DNA of 64,000 nt from Agarophyton chilense (GCA_030374765.1 JARGXX010000088.1:2852001-2916000), one strand, 5' to 3'. Counted from the first letter of the stretch, positions 13,605 to 26,310 are shown. A program made the numbers and translations. The notes: generated by a model from the sequence alone, not told the origin.

Positions 13605-14390
13605 CATCTTGATCTTCTTATAACAGCTCGAAACCAAAGACATATCTCAAAATTTACTACGGTTCCGATACCATGGCTTCCTATTACACACTATGGATGT
13701 GTAACGATTTCTTCAGCCTTCTTACTTCGGCCTTAACAAGAAGCAGGCGCGCTCAATCCTTAAAAGGCATCCGGAGGAACGGTAATAACACAGAAATATG
13801 CCTTCACTATATACCGAAAGCTGGCATTTTGCAGGAAAGGTGACGTGACGCCACTTGCAGCAGCTTCCTGTTTAGTGCTAGATCCCAGATCGCCACCAGA
13901 TCTTTAAGACCGTCACAGGCTTTTCACTCTGTGGTGGCTTTCAAGGCAGATCCAGCAGCGTTAGTACACACAGACTATGTATCTTCCACACCAGGGGCTC
14001 GTCAACAGGTACAGTTCGCTTACAGGGGTTGCTACGTCCAACGGCTAATGCCTCACGGGTCCCCTTTACAACGGCAAACGTCTCACCTATTGTTATAATG
14101 TATGGGGTTGCTTTTCCAGCGGCAGTCTTCTCATTGGACCTAAGGCGGCACCCCCCACCCGCCTTACCTTTTCACAAATTTGAAGGGCTCCAAGACATAG
14201 GAAAGTCACGTTTTGTCCGTAAAATGTTGGTTTAGGTCGTTCGACAGAGAGCTCGAAGACATCAGAGCCTCTTTTACAGAGATCAGCAACCTTTTAAAAC
14301 GAGGTGAAATGCATTGCTTCTCGAGAGTTACTACTATGTGCTTCTAGACTATTCTATTTGCTGTTAGCAGCGTGAAATGTAGCCCAATAC
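13605..14390 (+). repeat. Dispersed repeat, copy 1 (inverted partner at 25.5-26.3 kb)
   Basis: This segment matches the reverse complement of about 25510-26310 over most of its length at clearly visible but imperfect identity. Shared landmarks include the ATCGCCACCA region near 13900, CAAAGCTGG-type sequence near 13820 and GTTACTACTAT near 14327. It contains about 1.6 copies of a ~30-base unit (start GGCTAATGCCTCACGGGTCC, near 14040) of which the partner has about 2.5. It is a decayed interspersed repeat of unknown family. No intact protein is seen. Confidence 0.7.
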
Positions 14391-15364
14391 TCAATAAAAA
14401 TATGAAAACTATGATTATTTTTGTTAAAAGGCCATAATTTGTTTCTGCACCAGCGATGATATAGAAAGTACAGACCCTTCTGGCACTTGGTACAAGTGTT
14501 TGCCAGCATTTATAGAATACTATACACATATCGCGACACACACCGTATTTGAAATCAGCGCGTTCGTTTGTCATGGGACAGTACCTCTCAATGATCTCGA
14601 GCTGTTCTATGACCGCCTTACAGACTTCTCAATACCAAACAGAGACATTCTAGATCCAGATCATCTGCGGCTACGTAATTGCTCTCAAAGCGCGTTTTGG
14701 CCCCGAATCGCAACCGGTTTTATGCCGAACAGCTTCGAAGTGCTGTTTCTCACTATTCAATCTCAATAACTTCGCTAGGAAAAACTAGCAATCTGTTAAA
14801 AGTAGCCAAGTCGAACTTGCATCGCGTCCGGAAATAAAAATAAACAACTTTCTCACAAAGCCAATTCGGAACTGCGGTTATCCATGAATTAATAAAAGCA
14901 AATCAGATTAAAACGAAGGATTTATCTCGAAAAGCTTGGACATCTCGCAATGAATCTCGAAAATTTTGCATCACAATACGTTTGTCTCGAACAAGCCTAC
15001 AAAAAGTACTACGTACATTCTGTCGAACAGATTTTCAATATCGATGATATCCGTTTCTTTGTTCAAAGCGTTTTACCTGCCAGATCTAAAACAATGTTCA
15101 GTTTTAGTGGTAAGATCATTTCAGTAGAACTAAAATGCTCGGATAACACTCACCATGCTACTCTCATCTCTGTTATATCTGGATTTGGAAAAGTCTAGCT
15201 GTCATTGGTTTTATTGCAAAGATATCGTGCGAAATACAGGCTTCAAGCGGATGTTATACGCCAGAAACAACGTACTTTTCTTTTCGCAAATGTTAAAATG
15301 TGCTACAGAGACCCCGTCGCCCAAAAAATTTCTCATATTTTTGTAGTGGGTAAATCATTTTATT
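14391..15364. other. Gene-free stretch left of element B
   Basis: AT-rich sequence without a recognisable gene. Frames of 80-90 codons at 14500-14769 and 14950-15198 have no family resemblance. It ends at the target duplication gagca of element B. Confidence 0.5.
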
Positions 15365-15369
15365 GAGCA

Positions 15370-16223
15370 TGAAGAGCAACGTCCTCAAGGGAGGTTTCTC
15401 GGGACTTTAGTTTTTTCCAGAGCCTCCGGCGTGCAACATCGTTATGAGTAAAAGTAATCCGTTTTCACGGCGATGGCCGGAACGCCGGTGATGCACCGGC
15501 GGGACTGGGTTCCATACACGTGGCCGCAGCGCCCGCGCGACACGTGGCCGCCAGATTGGCCCCTTTTGTTAGACGGACATTTAGCTATTTAGGATAGACT
15601 TTATTTATTCTATTCTACGGTGACTACAGTACTTAGGCCGCCGGCCTCGCGGCCGCCGGTCCAGTAAAGTCTCCCCAACAAGGGTGATCTTGGTCTTCCA
15701 GATCTTGGCTCTGGGTCGAACCGCCTGCGCGGATATACAACTCCTTACGGAGGGATTTCCCGTGGTGCACGGCTTCCCAACCCCCTTGGACGTTCAAGCA
15801 GCCTTCGTGTGTTGGGTATCTATTCCCACTTTCGTGGTTCCGCCCGTGTATACGGTTTGCTACACCCGGCAGTGCCAGCTATTCCCGAGTCCCCTCTTGC
15901 GACTCGTGGTCAACCTCGCCCTCTTACCTCCGTTCCCATTTTCCTCCCCTTCATTGGGCAATTCCCGCTCTTGCGGCTCGCACTGACACCTGTCGTGCTG
16001 GCCACTCTCGTGGGTTTTGCCTCCTCAGGGGATACGCAAGCACCGCTTCAGCGAATATCCTCGGCTTCTTTCAGCCTCCCTGCGCCCGTTGCGACGGTTC
16101 GGCTCCGGTTTACACCCGGCATTGCGCGCCGATCCCTGGGAGGGCTCTACCGCGCCGGTTACCCCGTGAGAGGAAGATCCGGACGTCTTCGTAGGGTTTC
16201 CCCCTTGGGGGCATTGTCCTACA
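15370..16223 (+). repeat. 5' LTR of Gypsy element B
   Basis: An 854-bp LTR of the short subtype. Its 3' (U5) end has the type-1 signature shared with element A: TTCAGCG, GGCTCCGG, GTGAGAGG and GCATTGTCC. The other LTR of the same element differs at all of these sites. Confidence 0.95.
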
Positions 16224-16346
16224 AATTGGTCTCCCGACTTAGAAGTCAAGACCGCTTGTGTCCTCTCTGAGGTTGTTTTCCGTTTAACGGGTTTTCTCCG
16301 GTCTCACCGGTTTGCTTTCTATTCTTCCGTCGAGACGGTGTGGCCA

Positions 16347-18458
16347 ATGCCAAGGAAACCGCCTAGCATGGAGCCTCCTGCAACACGCAGCCGTTCCCGC
16401 CAGAGCTGTGATGCCAGGGGGACTAGTGTTCCACAGGCCCTTGCTCCAACACCGGATTCCCGGGAGATACCGGTCACCGGCACTGAAGATCCGCAGCCCG
16501 ATTCCGAGTTAACGACCGTCGCAACGGTGGTTTCTCCGCCTCCGCGGTTGGTCGACCAAGCGCGGATTGTACGCTTGGAAGAGCAGCTCTGCTCCCTGCA
16601 GGCTGCTCACAATACCCTCTCGAGGAAGTTCACCTCTTTACGAGGAAGCCTCGCTAACCCCCCTCCAAGTGAGTTAGCCGAGGATATCCGCGTATTGCGG
16701 TCGGACGTCGATACACTACTCGAGTGTTTTGGCGCTCCGTCTTCATTCGCAGAAGGTATGGAGAATCGCTTCGAGCGTCTCCGAAGCCGACTTGAGTCGG
16801 TCGAGAGGACGTTAACCTCGCCCGCGAACGCGGCTATACCGGTTGTCTCTCATCGAGAGACACAGCCGCGGAACCGGAAGAGCCGGAAGAACCGGGATTC
16901 TAACCGTAAGCACGGACACCCGTCCGACTCATCATCTGAGTCGGACGGTAAACCGAGTGACTCGGAGAGTTCCGATTCGTCGGTGAGCGATGACCCACAG
17001 GATCGTTATGGGCGCTCTTCCCGCTCAAAGCGGTCCTCTGCCACCTACGGGGCCATCCGGTCGCGCCCCAAGGGTCGGCGACATCCGGGCCTCAAACCCT
17101 TGAAGCCCACCAACCCTCTGTACAGGACACTCCTGTCCTACCGGTATTACCGGCTAGAAGATTCCTCTTTAGGTCGGACACCGCGTGACACGGGTAAAGT
17201 GAAAGACTGCATCAAGCGGATGCAGCTTTCACTTCGTAACCCGTCGTTTACTGGGGATGATCCAATTCTGGTCTTGGATTTCCTACACTGCTTTGTAGCG
17301 GAAGCCGATATACTCGGAATGAACGAAGGACAAGCCTACGTGGCGCTACCCTACTTTCTACGGGGTGTCGCTGAAGATCAGTTTTTGTCGGTCCGGGGCT
17401 CGTCGCGAGCCTCTGAAGGAGGTGTGACCTGCTGGCCCGAGGCCGTGCAGTACCTCCTGCGTTCCTACGCAACCAACTACGCGATACAAGCGGCGATACT
17501 CGCTTTGCGAGACACTCGAGAACGCTCCGGCGAGCTCGAGACCGATTACTCGGTACGTCTGAATAAGGCTTTTCACCGTTGTGGTAATGTATACCCCGCT
17601 GGGGAACGCTGTACGATGTTCATTGATGGCTTGGATCCAGCCATCAAGACTCTTGTCGCCCGTTACAGGGAACAAGAGCCGAAGGTGACGTAGCTTGAAC
17701 TCGTACAGTTTGCCCGCGCAGAAGGAGATGCACTACGTGCACGCAATCCGGGAACCCGGTCGAAGGCCGCTAAAGCATTGCTGTTTGAGTCGGACTCTTC
17801 TTCACCGTCATTTGCGACGGATGGCATCCCCAAACAGGGTTATGACAATATGAATGTCATCCATCACGATGGTTTATCTATTCCGACAACGAAATTACCG
17901 TCTACGACGGATGGCTCGGTTGACTCAACCGCAAGGGACACGGAGAACGGGCAGGCCTTTTATCTTAATGACCGCCGCACTCCAGCCCCCCGTATGCCGT
18001 ACTCGAACGGAATGACACGAAGTCAGCGCCCTGGATGGGTTGGAAACCGGGAACCCGGAAGATACACCGATGCTCGGAATGCCGTACCGCGTTACGCGGG
18101 AGTGACGTTGGTGTGCCACTTGTGCTACCAGCGCGGGCACACCTCCCCGCAATGCCTTTTATCGCTACGCGATATGGCGCGAGTGGTGGATAATTACGAA
18201 GCCCTCTCCCCGCAGGAGAAGGGCTCCGTGCCACTCACGTCATATCTCCGCGCGAAGACGGACTTCCCCAACGCATTGGCTCACACTCCGAATTCTCGGT
18301 ACAAACCGGCTCAGCCGGCACGCGCCGCACCAGCGCCAAACCACGCTGGTGGATCTCAACCCGCTCCTGCGGTAGCTACCGTGCAACGGAATCATGCACT
18401 CGATGCCGAGGAAGTCGGGCCTTCGCCCGACCAGGACCCTGTACAGGGAAAAGAATAG
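16347..18458 (+). pseudogene. gag region of Gypsy element B
   Basis: It is near-identical in layout to element C gag. It has the MPRKPPSMEPP start, a Ser/Asp-rich middle, the capsid-like part, and a C-terminal zinc knuckle of the CX2CX4HX4C type (CHLCYQRGHTSPQC, near 18113-18154). Fossil. Confidence 0.87.
18446..18452 (+). promoter_or_regulatory. Putative -1 frameshift heptamer, element B
   Basis: GGGAAAA sits in gag phase (CAG GGA AAA GAA TAG). The downstream hairpin TCTCCC-CTTT-GGGAGA keeps its stem although the loop differs from CTTC in A and C. Confidence 0.6.
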
Positions 18459-18472
18459 AGGGAGTCTCCCCT

Positions 18473-21127
18473 TTGGGAGAGGCGTCCTCAGAGTTGAGGC
18501 TGACGACGCCCGAGGCGCCAATTCCTCGCTCCCCGGTGAAAATCCTGACAAGGAAGGACACCGCAGACGCGGACTCTAAACACCTCGGTGTTTTGCGTCT
18601 ACCGTGGATACAGATTAGAAATAACCGGATCCCGGATAGAGTCATGGTCATGGCAAAGCGAAACTTTAAAGTTTACTCTGACCTAGGCCTTACTACCAAG
18701 TTCATGGTGCGTTTTCTCACTGTTTTGGATACAGGTACAGAACCGAACTTCGTCGTGGAATCTATCCTACCACCTGCTTTGCAGTCGCAAATCCGCCGTG
18801 GCGTAGCATTAGACGCCGCTGACGCTGGTAACAACCCGTTAGAAACGGTTGGAGTGATCGATTTGGTGGTACGCTTAGGACCCTGCGTCGTGAAGCTGCA
18901 CTTTATTGTCTGTCGGTCACTCCCCGCCCCTCTCATCTTGGGTTGTGATTTTTGCGACCGTTTCGTCGAATCGATTGTACCCGGCTTAAAGCGTGTGGAA
19001 TTGGACGATGGATCCTCTGTTCCCATCGTCCGCCGTCCGCCGAAGGGTGCATCGAAGAAGCATGTTCCTCTTCCTGCTGCACAGGAGTTTCCCGCCGCTT
19101 TTCGCGAGTCTACAAAGCTTCGTGTCGACGAGTCGATTTGCATTCCGCCAAAGTCCCACTCTTGGGTGCGTGTCAGTTCTCGTCAGCACGGTACTCCAAT
19201 CTTTCGACCGATGCCATCACTGTCGAACAGGCATCAACTCGCTTTCGCGGATGGAATGGTTCACATTGAGCCCGACAAGTCGTTTTGTGTATGTGTTTCC
19301 AACTCTGGAGAGAAACACCAGTATCTGGTTAGGAACCAAGTCATTGGAAGAGTTGCTCCTCACCCCATGTCTATCTTTACCCTTCAAGGGGATCGTACCG
19401 GTTCAACCGGAATGGGTCACTCTGAGGAGGGGGATAATCTCGTCGGAGGTCCCCAGTCTACGCTGAACTTATCCACACTTCCGTGTGTGTCGCCACCAGC
19501 ACTACTGGTTAGGTTATCCAATGGTTCTTGGATTGTTGTCATCGACTACCGTCGGTTCTGCACGACTGACGTCGGAAAGATACCACCTGAGTTGGTAAAT
19601 TTCAAAGCCCAGCCATTGCTGGATGGGCTACAAATTTGTTCGGATCATGAGAGTTGCTGGAACTCGTGGCTTTCAGTAATGCCTTCCGCTGTTCAGCGTT
19701 CGATGGCCTGCATACGCCCAAGGCGCAGAGGAGGTCCATTTAACAGAACTCTGGATGCTTCAGCCCCTCGCAACGAGGATGGTTCTCAGAATCCCTCGCA
19801 TATTGCGGAAGTTCCCGTTTCTACGGTAGGGCTAATCTATCCCATCCAGATGGTTGCTTTACCCGCCAATAAGCGATTCCCGCTCTACAACCCACCCGTG
19901 GGACTCTCTGATATACCGATTCAATCGGACGCTGGCCTGAATGGCCTTTCTTCTCTCACGCCACTGCGCGGTGTCTATCCCCGCCAGTTGGGCATTTCTA
20001 CCACTCTCTATGTCGCTCCGTCTAAGGAGGGGGAGGGGACCCGCTCAATCGCGGAAGCATCGCCGTTGCAACGGAAGTTTAATCGGACACCCCGGGCAAG
20101 GCCCCCGAGCGGGCAACCGGCATCGTCGCCTGACGCCAATCCGCTCCCGCGGGACGCGGGGGTCAACCCGACCGCCACGCAACCCCGCAAGGGGGACCAA
20201 GGCGCTCGAAGACCCGAAGCCGTAAAGCGAGACCCTACGGACGCTCCGCATCGCGTGGAAGCAACTGAGGGCTCCCCGCACATTCGCGGTCGCACACCGA
20301 GCGTTTCGGTCGATATCGGTACTCCGGTGGGCGCTGCGCAAGCAGGTCTAGCGAGCCACTCCGTTGAGAGCGGTACGAACCCCATGGGAGAAAAGGGGCG
20401 CGACGACAAGTCGAAAACCGCCTCCCTTGCCTAAAAATCGGAGCCAACCGTCCGCGACGGTCCGACCATCCGTCCTCAAGGTCACATGACCCGGGCGGGA
20501 GATCGGACCAATGGGCACCCGGCATCCCGGTCATTGGCTGACAGCCACCCCGCGGAGGCGGATCGCCGGGACTGTGAACCACTCACCGCCCACGGCGCAC
20601 TGCACGGCGGAAACTGCCCACCAATGGGAACGCCGCATGCTGCAAATCAAGCGGAGGCCTCCGGCGAACCGTCACCAAGACGGAAGGACCCCCGCAAAAT
20701 CGCGGTAAGAGCGGACTTCAGGGAAGCCCCTACCGCCCAGCGGAAACACAACCCGGCCGCGCCGGCAACTTCCGCGAAGCGGTACGGCAGCTTTGGCGAC
20801 CCGGCAACAACCGCAGAGCGGAATGACAAACCGGGTGACCTGGAACAGGCGACGACAAGCCCAGCACCACGCGGCGCTGAGGCTCGGGTCACCACCACCC
20901 GGCAAGGCCGGCAAGTTTACGTGCAGGAGTACGTCCTCGACCGAATCGTCGGACATAGCTACGATTTGCAAGGGGTGCTCCAGTACCGGACCCGCTGGTA
21001 CGGATACGGGCCGGAGTGGGACACCCCGGAGCCCATCGAACACCTCCCGCACTCCGCGGTAATGCGATACCACCGCCTTGCGGGGACCACACTCCCAGCC
21101 ACGCTGGTAAACGCCCAAGAGGGATAA
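18473..21127 (+). pseudogene. Protease, linker and chromodomain region of element B
   Basis: It contains a protease-type motif (LTVLDTGTEPNF) and the downstream ILGCDFCDRFV phrase of the Gypsy protease, then unassigned sequence. After that come the Pro/Arg-rich linker and the chromodomain (YVQEYVLDRIVGHSYD). The stretch from about 18640 to 19990 is much more diverged from A and C than its two sides, which points to recombination between lineages. No RT or integrase motif is visible. Fossil. Confidence 0.8.
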
Positions 21128-21459
21128 ACCGTGAACACGGAATGGAATGGCTGATGGCGCCACGCGGCATCTCCGTCCATGCCCCAACGCGGGGAAGGAA
21201 GCAACCGCTCACGCTATCCCAACGTCGTTGGTTCTCGTGCCAGTTACCTGGCCCGCGCGCGAAGCGCCCACCGTTAAACACGGAACTCCCAGCTAGGTTG
21301 GTTCCCTGCAACGCCGGAACCCCGATTGAAGGCCGGTACCCCGGAAAGAAAGAAGTGGACTGGGGAAAGGGCGTCGGAAAGGCGACCCTCTTCTTTTATT
21401 TCTCACTACTGGCAAGGGCGCCCTAGTGGCGCCGCCCTACATTCTACCGGAAGCTCCGG

Positions 21460-23235
21460 TCATTCCTCCGCACGAAGTGGACCCCCGCCCAGGCGGTTGG
21501 CTAAGGCATCCCGCATGGCGGCCACGTCACCCGAGATCTCGGAAGGGCGAAGCCCCACCTCCCGAAGGAAGCGCGCGATGACCTCGCCCCGCTCCGCGCC
21601 AGCGGCAGTTGCGGGCGGGCCCGCCACCGATGGAGTCGGATAGGAATCCGTTCGCACGGCATCAGCAGCCCCGGATGGAGCCGCACCACCGTATTCAACG
21701 GACTCCTCACCGGCCTCGCCGGAGTTGTCATCCTCCGTCGGAGCGTAACCCGGATCCTCCGGTTCGTTGTCGACCATCCGGTCACCATCCGCATAGCCGC
21801 GGTAATAGTCGCTCGAGTCGACATACCCTCGCGGGTGGTCGGCCGGGACTTCATGCGGCTCATGCCGGTTGGCTTCTGCTTCCTCGCGGCTGATCTCGTG
21901 GTAATCCCAGGGGTCGAAGTAGATGAAATCCCCCGCTAGCGCGGTATTCCTCCCGAATCCGGGGCCAGACCCGCGACGCGGTTGAATGCGCTGGGAGTTC
22001 TCCAGCGGGACCTCATCCCACTGGACCCCCTCCATAAAGTCGAGGAGGGCCAGCATCTCTTCTTCGTTTGCCTCGCCCCCGAGGGGGATGCGCATGTCCA
22101 AACGGCGGATCGCAGCCCGCACACGCGGTGGCACGTACCACAATCGGTATTGGTCGTACGCCTCAGCGAGGATAAAAGCCGCAGTGCGGACGGCCCATTC
22201 GCTTACCACGACGGACCACCACCCCGACTGGGGATCGTTCAAGAACGACGACCCTACATAGGTGAAGACTGGGGGCAGCTCAATGAAGCAAGCCCAGCAC
22301 GCCTCCAAGGAGGACCACCAGTCTGGGAGACTGACGTACCGACCACGTCGGTGAGCAGGCGCGATGCGCTCAATCTACGTGTTCTGGTACGGTACGAAAT
22401 ACCCGGTCCGGGCCCGCCAACGCCGCTCATCGCGGATGAAGTTCTGAAGGAAGTTCGAGCGCGACTGCCACGGTTGGGAGCGGAACTCTGCCCGAAGAAT
22501 TGGTCGTGCCCAGCAAAGGGCTTCTTGCCGAGCGATCGGTGTGCCCCTCCAAGCGAGGGTTTCCAATCCGTTAAGACGGCCACAGTACGACATTTCCCCG
22601 CGAGTGCGGTAAAGGTGGACGTCGAATTCGAACTTTGGCGGTATCGGGAACTCGAAAGGCGCCCGATGGTGCCTGAGATAAGCGATCCGCACAAGCGCGG
22701 CCTGAGCCTCCGCAGAGGATTCACCGCGTCGGCGGAGTATGTGGTGTACCGGGATGGCGATGCGATTACGCCAATCCCAGGACATGGTCACCACGCCGGG
22801 CAGGTCGCCCGGGAGCATCTCCGAATTATCGGTGTAGGAATGGATCAAATCCTCGTCGCGGACAGCCAATGGGTGAAACCAAGGCGCATACCGCAACATC
22901 GCGGAGCCATGCCGAGTTCTCGGATTTGCACCCACAAGGGCGTCGTAGGTCGGCCACTGCGGTGGGTCCGCCTGTCCGCGAAAGCGGGCGCCAATACGGC
23001 GGTCTTCGTACGCGAGGTTGGTAACATCCCCAGGGTGGGGCGCGGACCGGAAGCCGGTGGAACCGCCAAGGGCGGGAGTCGCGGATGTGTTATGACGGTC
23101 GGGGTTGGACATGGTGCGTGTTGGTGTGCTGTGGTTGGAATGAGATGCGGAGAGCGTGCGTGGGATCCTTGGTGAAGGTGTGTTGGTTTCCGGAGACCCG
23201 GTGTCGGACGCGCTCTTATCATGACGAGCTGCCAT
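21460..23235 (-). pseudogene. Antisense ORF of Gypsy element B
   Basis: It occupies the same position and span as in A and C, opposite to gag-pol. It has the MAARHDKSASD start, the Trp/Tyr-rich core and an acidic C-terminal part ending LGGGPLRAEE. Its presence in this reduced copy, which lacks recognisable RT and integrase, is notable. Fossil. Confidence 0.7.
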
Positions 23236-23282
23236 GCCGACTTCCTCTTCGAGGTGTTCGCCCTGTCTTAAGGCGGGGGATA

Positions 23283-24146
23283 TTAAGAGCAACGTCCTCC
23301 AGGGAGGTTTTTGCGGACTTAAGTTTTTTCCGTAGCCTCCGGCGTGCAACCTCGTTATGAGTAGGAGTAATCCGTTTCACGGCGATGGCCGGAACGCCGG
23401 TGATGCACCGGCGGGACCGGGTGCCATACACGTGGCCGCAGCGCCCGCGCGACACGTGGCCGCCAGATTGGCCCCTTTTGTTAGACGGACATTTAGCTAT
23501 TTAGGATAGACTTTATTTATTCTATTCTACGGTGACTACAGTACTTAGGCCGCCGGCCTCGCGGCCGCCGGTCCAGTAAAGTCTCCCCAACAAGGGTGAT
23601 CTTGGTCTTCCAGATCTTGGCTCTGGGTCGAACCGCCTGCGCGGATATACAACTCCTTACGGAGGGATTTCCCGTGGTGCACGGCTTCCCAACCCCCTTG
23701 GACGTTCAAGCAGCCTTCGTGTGTTGGGTATCTATTCCCACTTTCGTGGTTCCGCCCGTGTATACGGTTTGCTACACCCGGCAGTGCCAGCTATTCCCGA
23801 GTCCCCTCTTGCGACTCGTGGTCAACCTCGCCCTCCTGCCTCCGTTCCCATTTTCCTTCCCTTTTCCTCCCCTTCATTGGGCAATTCCCGCTCTTGCGGC
23901 TCGCACTGACACCTGTCGTGCTGGCCACTCTCGTGGGTTTTGCCTTCTCAGAGGATACGCAAGCACCGGTTCGGCGGATAGTCTCGGCTTCTTTCAGCCT
24001 CCCTGCGCCCGTCGCGACGGTTCGGCCCCGGCTTACACCCGGCATTGCGCGCCGATCCCTGGGAGGGCTCTACCGCGCCGGTTACCTCGTGAAAGGAAGA
24101 TCCGGACGTCTTCGTAGGTTTTCCCCCTTGGGGGTATTGTCCTACA
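23283..24146 (+). repeat. 3' LTR of Gypsy element B
   Basis: An 864-bp LTR of the long subtype, carrying the extra pyrimidine-rich bases near 23850. Its U5 end has the type-2 signature: TTCGGCGG, GGCCCCGG, GTGAAAGG and GTATTGTCC. It therefore does not match its own 5' LTR but does match the 3' LTR of element C. Confidence 0.95.
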
Positions 24147-24151
24147 GAGCA

Positions 24152-25509
24152 AACGAAATCACTACGCGAGAGATACCATCACATTTTGCTAGATTTTCAT
24201 GGTTATAGTGCGTAATATGCCTCTATAGCATTGAATCTTTTGCAGGATGTCCGAATTGTGGCTCTGAAACTGTCAGTGTACACGATCTATCTAACACAAG
24301 TACTTGTTACTTTGTTTTCTTTTTTATTCAAGATCTTTTTGGAATCTTTTGAATGAGAGGACGTTTTCGGTTATTTATGATGGTCGTAATGATTTATATA
24401 ACCAGTGACATTAGAACGAAAGTTTATATGCAATTTATAAATGACTGAAATTTTGTCAAGAGATTCAAGACGTATGGACTTTGGGATCCTATGCCTAAAG
24501 CGCCAAACCCAGGGCAATCCAGGAAACATAAATATGTAAATTAGAGTCAGCCGAAGCCCAAAAGAAGGCACACAGTACAGACCAAAAGAAGGCGCACAGT
24601 ACATACTTGGATCCAGTAAAAGACTACAAAAACCACAGGAAGTTGCGGAAGTTTGAAGCATATGTTGTGCAGAATAGAACTTTGATGAAAACTTTGGGAT
24701 TTCAATTGACGTTAGAATGTGCGTTTAAGGCATTTCATTAGCTCAAAGAAAAAAGAAGAGCAGAGGTGGCTCACATTATAGCAAGATTCGAGAAGCTTGA
24801 GTGTAGAATGCAGCAGCGAAAGTAACAAGAGGCGCGAATGGCATGAAAGCTTCTGTCCAAGAAAAGAAGATTCCAATCACCAATTTGATTTAAGTAATTC
24901 ATCGGGGAGGAAGCGACTTAGCTGCTTAAGGTGTGCTTGACGTGCGAAAGCCAGGCCTTTTGTTTCGCTGCTTCAATCGACTATTTGAATACTGTTGGCT
25001 TTCTGAGCACTACGCGCGCTCTACGGTGCTTTACGGTTTCTTCTCTTTCCAAAGAAATTGATTGTGAAGCGGATAGAAAGTTTGACTATAGAATCGCTTC
25101 TTGTAACTTTGTTTCTATGCAAGTTCTTTGCACACTTTTCTGGACTGTAGACAGTATTGGATTTCTTTCTCTTTCTTTGTATCTCTCTATTTTCTTTTTG
25201 ATTCTGCCGCACCCCAATGGTATCCTTGTCCAGGTCTCGCTGGTGGTTGTTTTCTTGTTTTCGTAACGCCGGGCTTCCGACAGCTTGTCGCTGCCATCAC
25301 CACTACAGTGGGCTGGCGACCTCTGCGGAGGATATGCCACACTCTTTTTGAGGTTTCTGTGGGTCCTGGAATGCGTACGGTGTTCCCGCATTGAAAGAAC
25401 ACACGTGTATGAAGTGGCAGCAGGGTCTGCAGTTTCCATCCCATCGCTGGCTTCGAAAGCCATAACGGCGCATTTGGGAAAATAATCTAGTTGTCATATT
25501 TTTATTGGA
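24152..25509. other. Gene-free stretch right of element B
   Basis: No recognisable gene. Frames at 24931-25266 and 25086-25463 overlap on opposite strands and match no family I know. The sequence is low in GC and looks like decayed intergenic DNA. Confidence 0.5.
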
Positions 25510-26310
25510 TAGTTTGCTGCTTTAAACGCTACTGGCAGCGATTAGAGTAACCTAGAACCATATAGTAGTAACTACTGAGTTTACATGCGTTTCAGCTCCA
25601 TTTTGGATTTTCCAGATCTCTAAAACAGAGACTCTGATGTTTTCGAGCTATCTCTTGAACGTCTTCAACCAATAATTGACACTCAAAAAGATCATTTATC
25701 TTTGGCTTCGAGCCCTACAACTTTATTAAACGGTGAGGCGTCTGGCGCTTGGGGACTAGTAAGGCGGCTGCGGCTGGAAGAGTAACCTCATACATAATAA
25801 AAATCTGTGAGACGATTGCCGCAATGCAAGAGGCTAGTGAGGTGTTTTCCGCAGTGCAGGGGACCAGTGAAGTGTTAGCCGCTGGACGAAGCACCCCCCT
25901 TTCAGCCCACAGTACCATATCACGTGTCCCGGTAAGGACGGGAGACGGTATGTGTGTACCAACGGTGCTGGGGCCCTCTAGAAAGCGCCCAAAGAGTGAG
26001 AAGCCTGTGAAGGTCGTAAAGACTTGGTGGCGATCTGGTATCTAGCACTGAACGGGAAACTGCCGCATTTGGTGCAGCATAATCTTTACTGCAAAAGGCC
26101 AGCTTTGGGTATACAGTGAAAGCATATCCCTTTGTTACTACCTCTCCTCCAGAAGCCCTTTCAGGATTTTACAAGCCTTTTTTCTGGTTGTCGCAAAAGT
26201 GGAACGGCCGAAGAAATCATTACAAACCTGGAGTGTCTAACCAGAAGCGAGGGAGTCTGGCCCCTAGTGACTACTGACAATAGTCTTCGGTGGCGTTTCT
26301 TTAAGAAGAT
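25510..26310 (-). repeat. Dispersed repeat, copy 2 (inverted partner at 13.6-14.4 kb)
   Basis: This is the reverse-complement partner of 13605-14390, so the two copies face each other across element B. It carries about 2.5 tandem copies of a 30-base unit beginning GCGG near 25805-25880. On the plus strand the unit gives a ten-residue repeat (MQEASEVFSA, VQGTSEVLAA). The phrase ending WWRSGI followed by a stop is shared by both copies and could be the end of a lost ORF. The element family is unknown. Confidence 0.7.

Larger units (their letters stand above)
15370..24146 (+). mobile_element. Gypsy element B (reduced, mosaic chromovirus fossil)
   Basis: The LTRs are 15370-16223 and 23283-24146, with a perfect target duplication gagca at 15365-15369 and 24147-24151. 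Parts seen are gag, a protease-type region, the linker and chromodomain, and the antisense ORF. No reverse transcriptase, RNase H or integrase is recognised, so this copy looks non-autonomous and is broken in several places. The protease-bearing middle is of a visibly different lineage from elements A and C, while gag, chromodomain and antisense ORF are nearly identical to them. The two LTRs belong to different subtypes. Confidence 0.94.

Noticed and set aside
15684-15986. An open frame of about 100 codons inside the Gypsy LTR, present in several LTR copies
   Set aside because: It recurs because the LTRs are copies and its length varies freely between them. It has no family resemblance and lies in the terminal repeat, so I treat it as chance.
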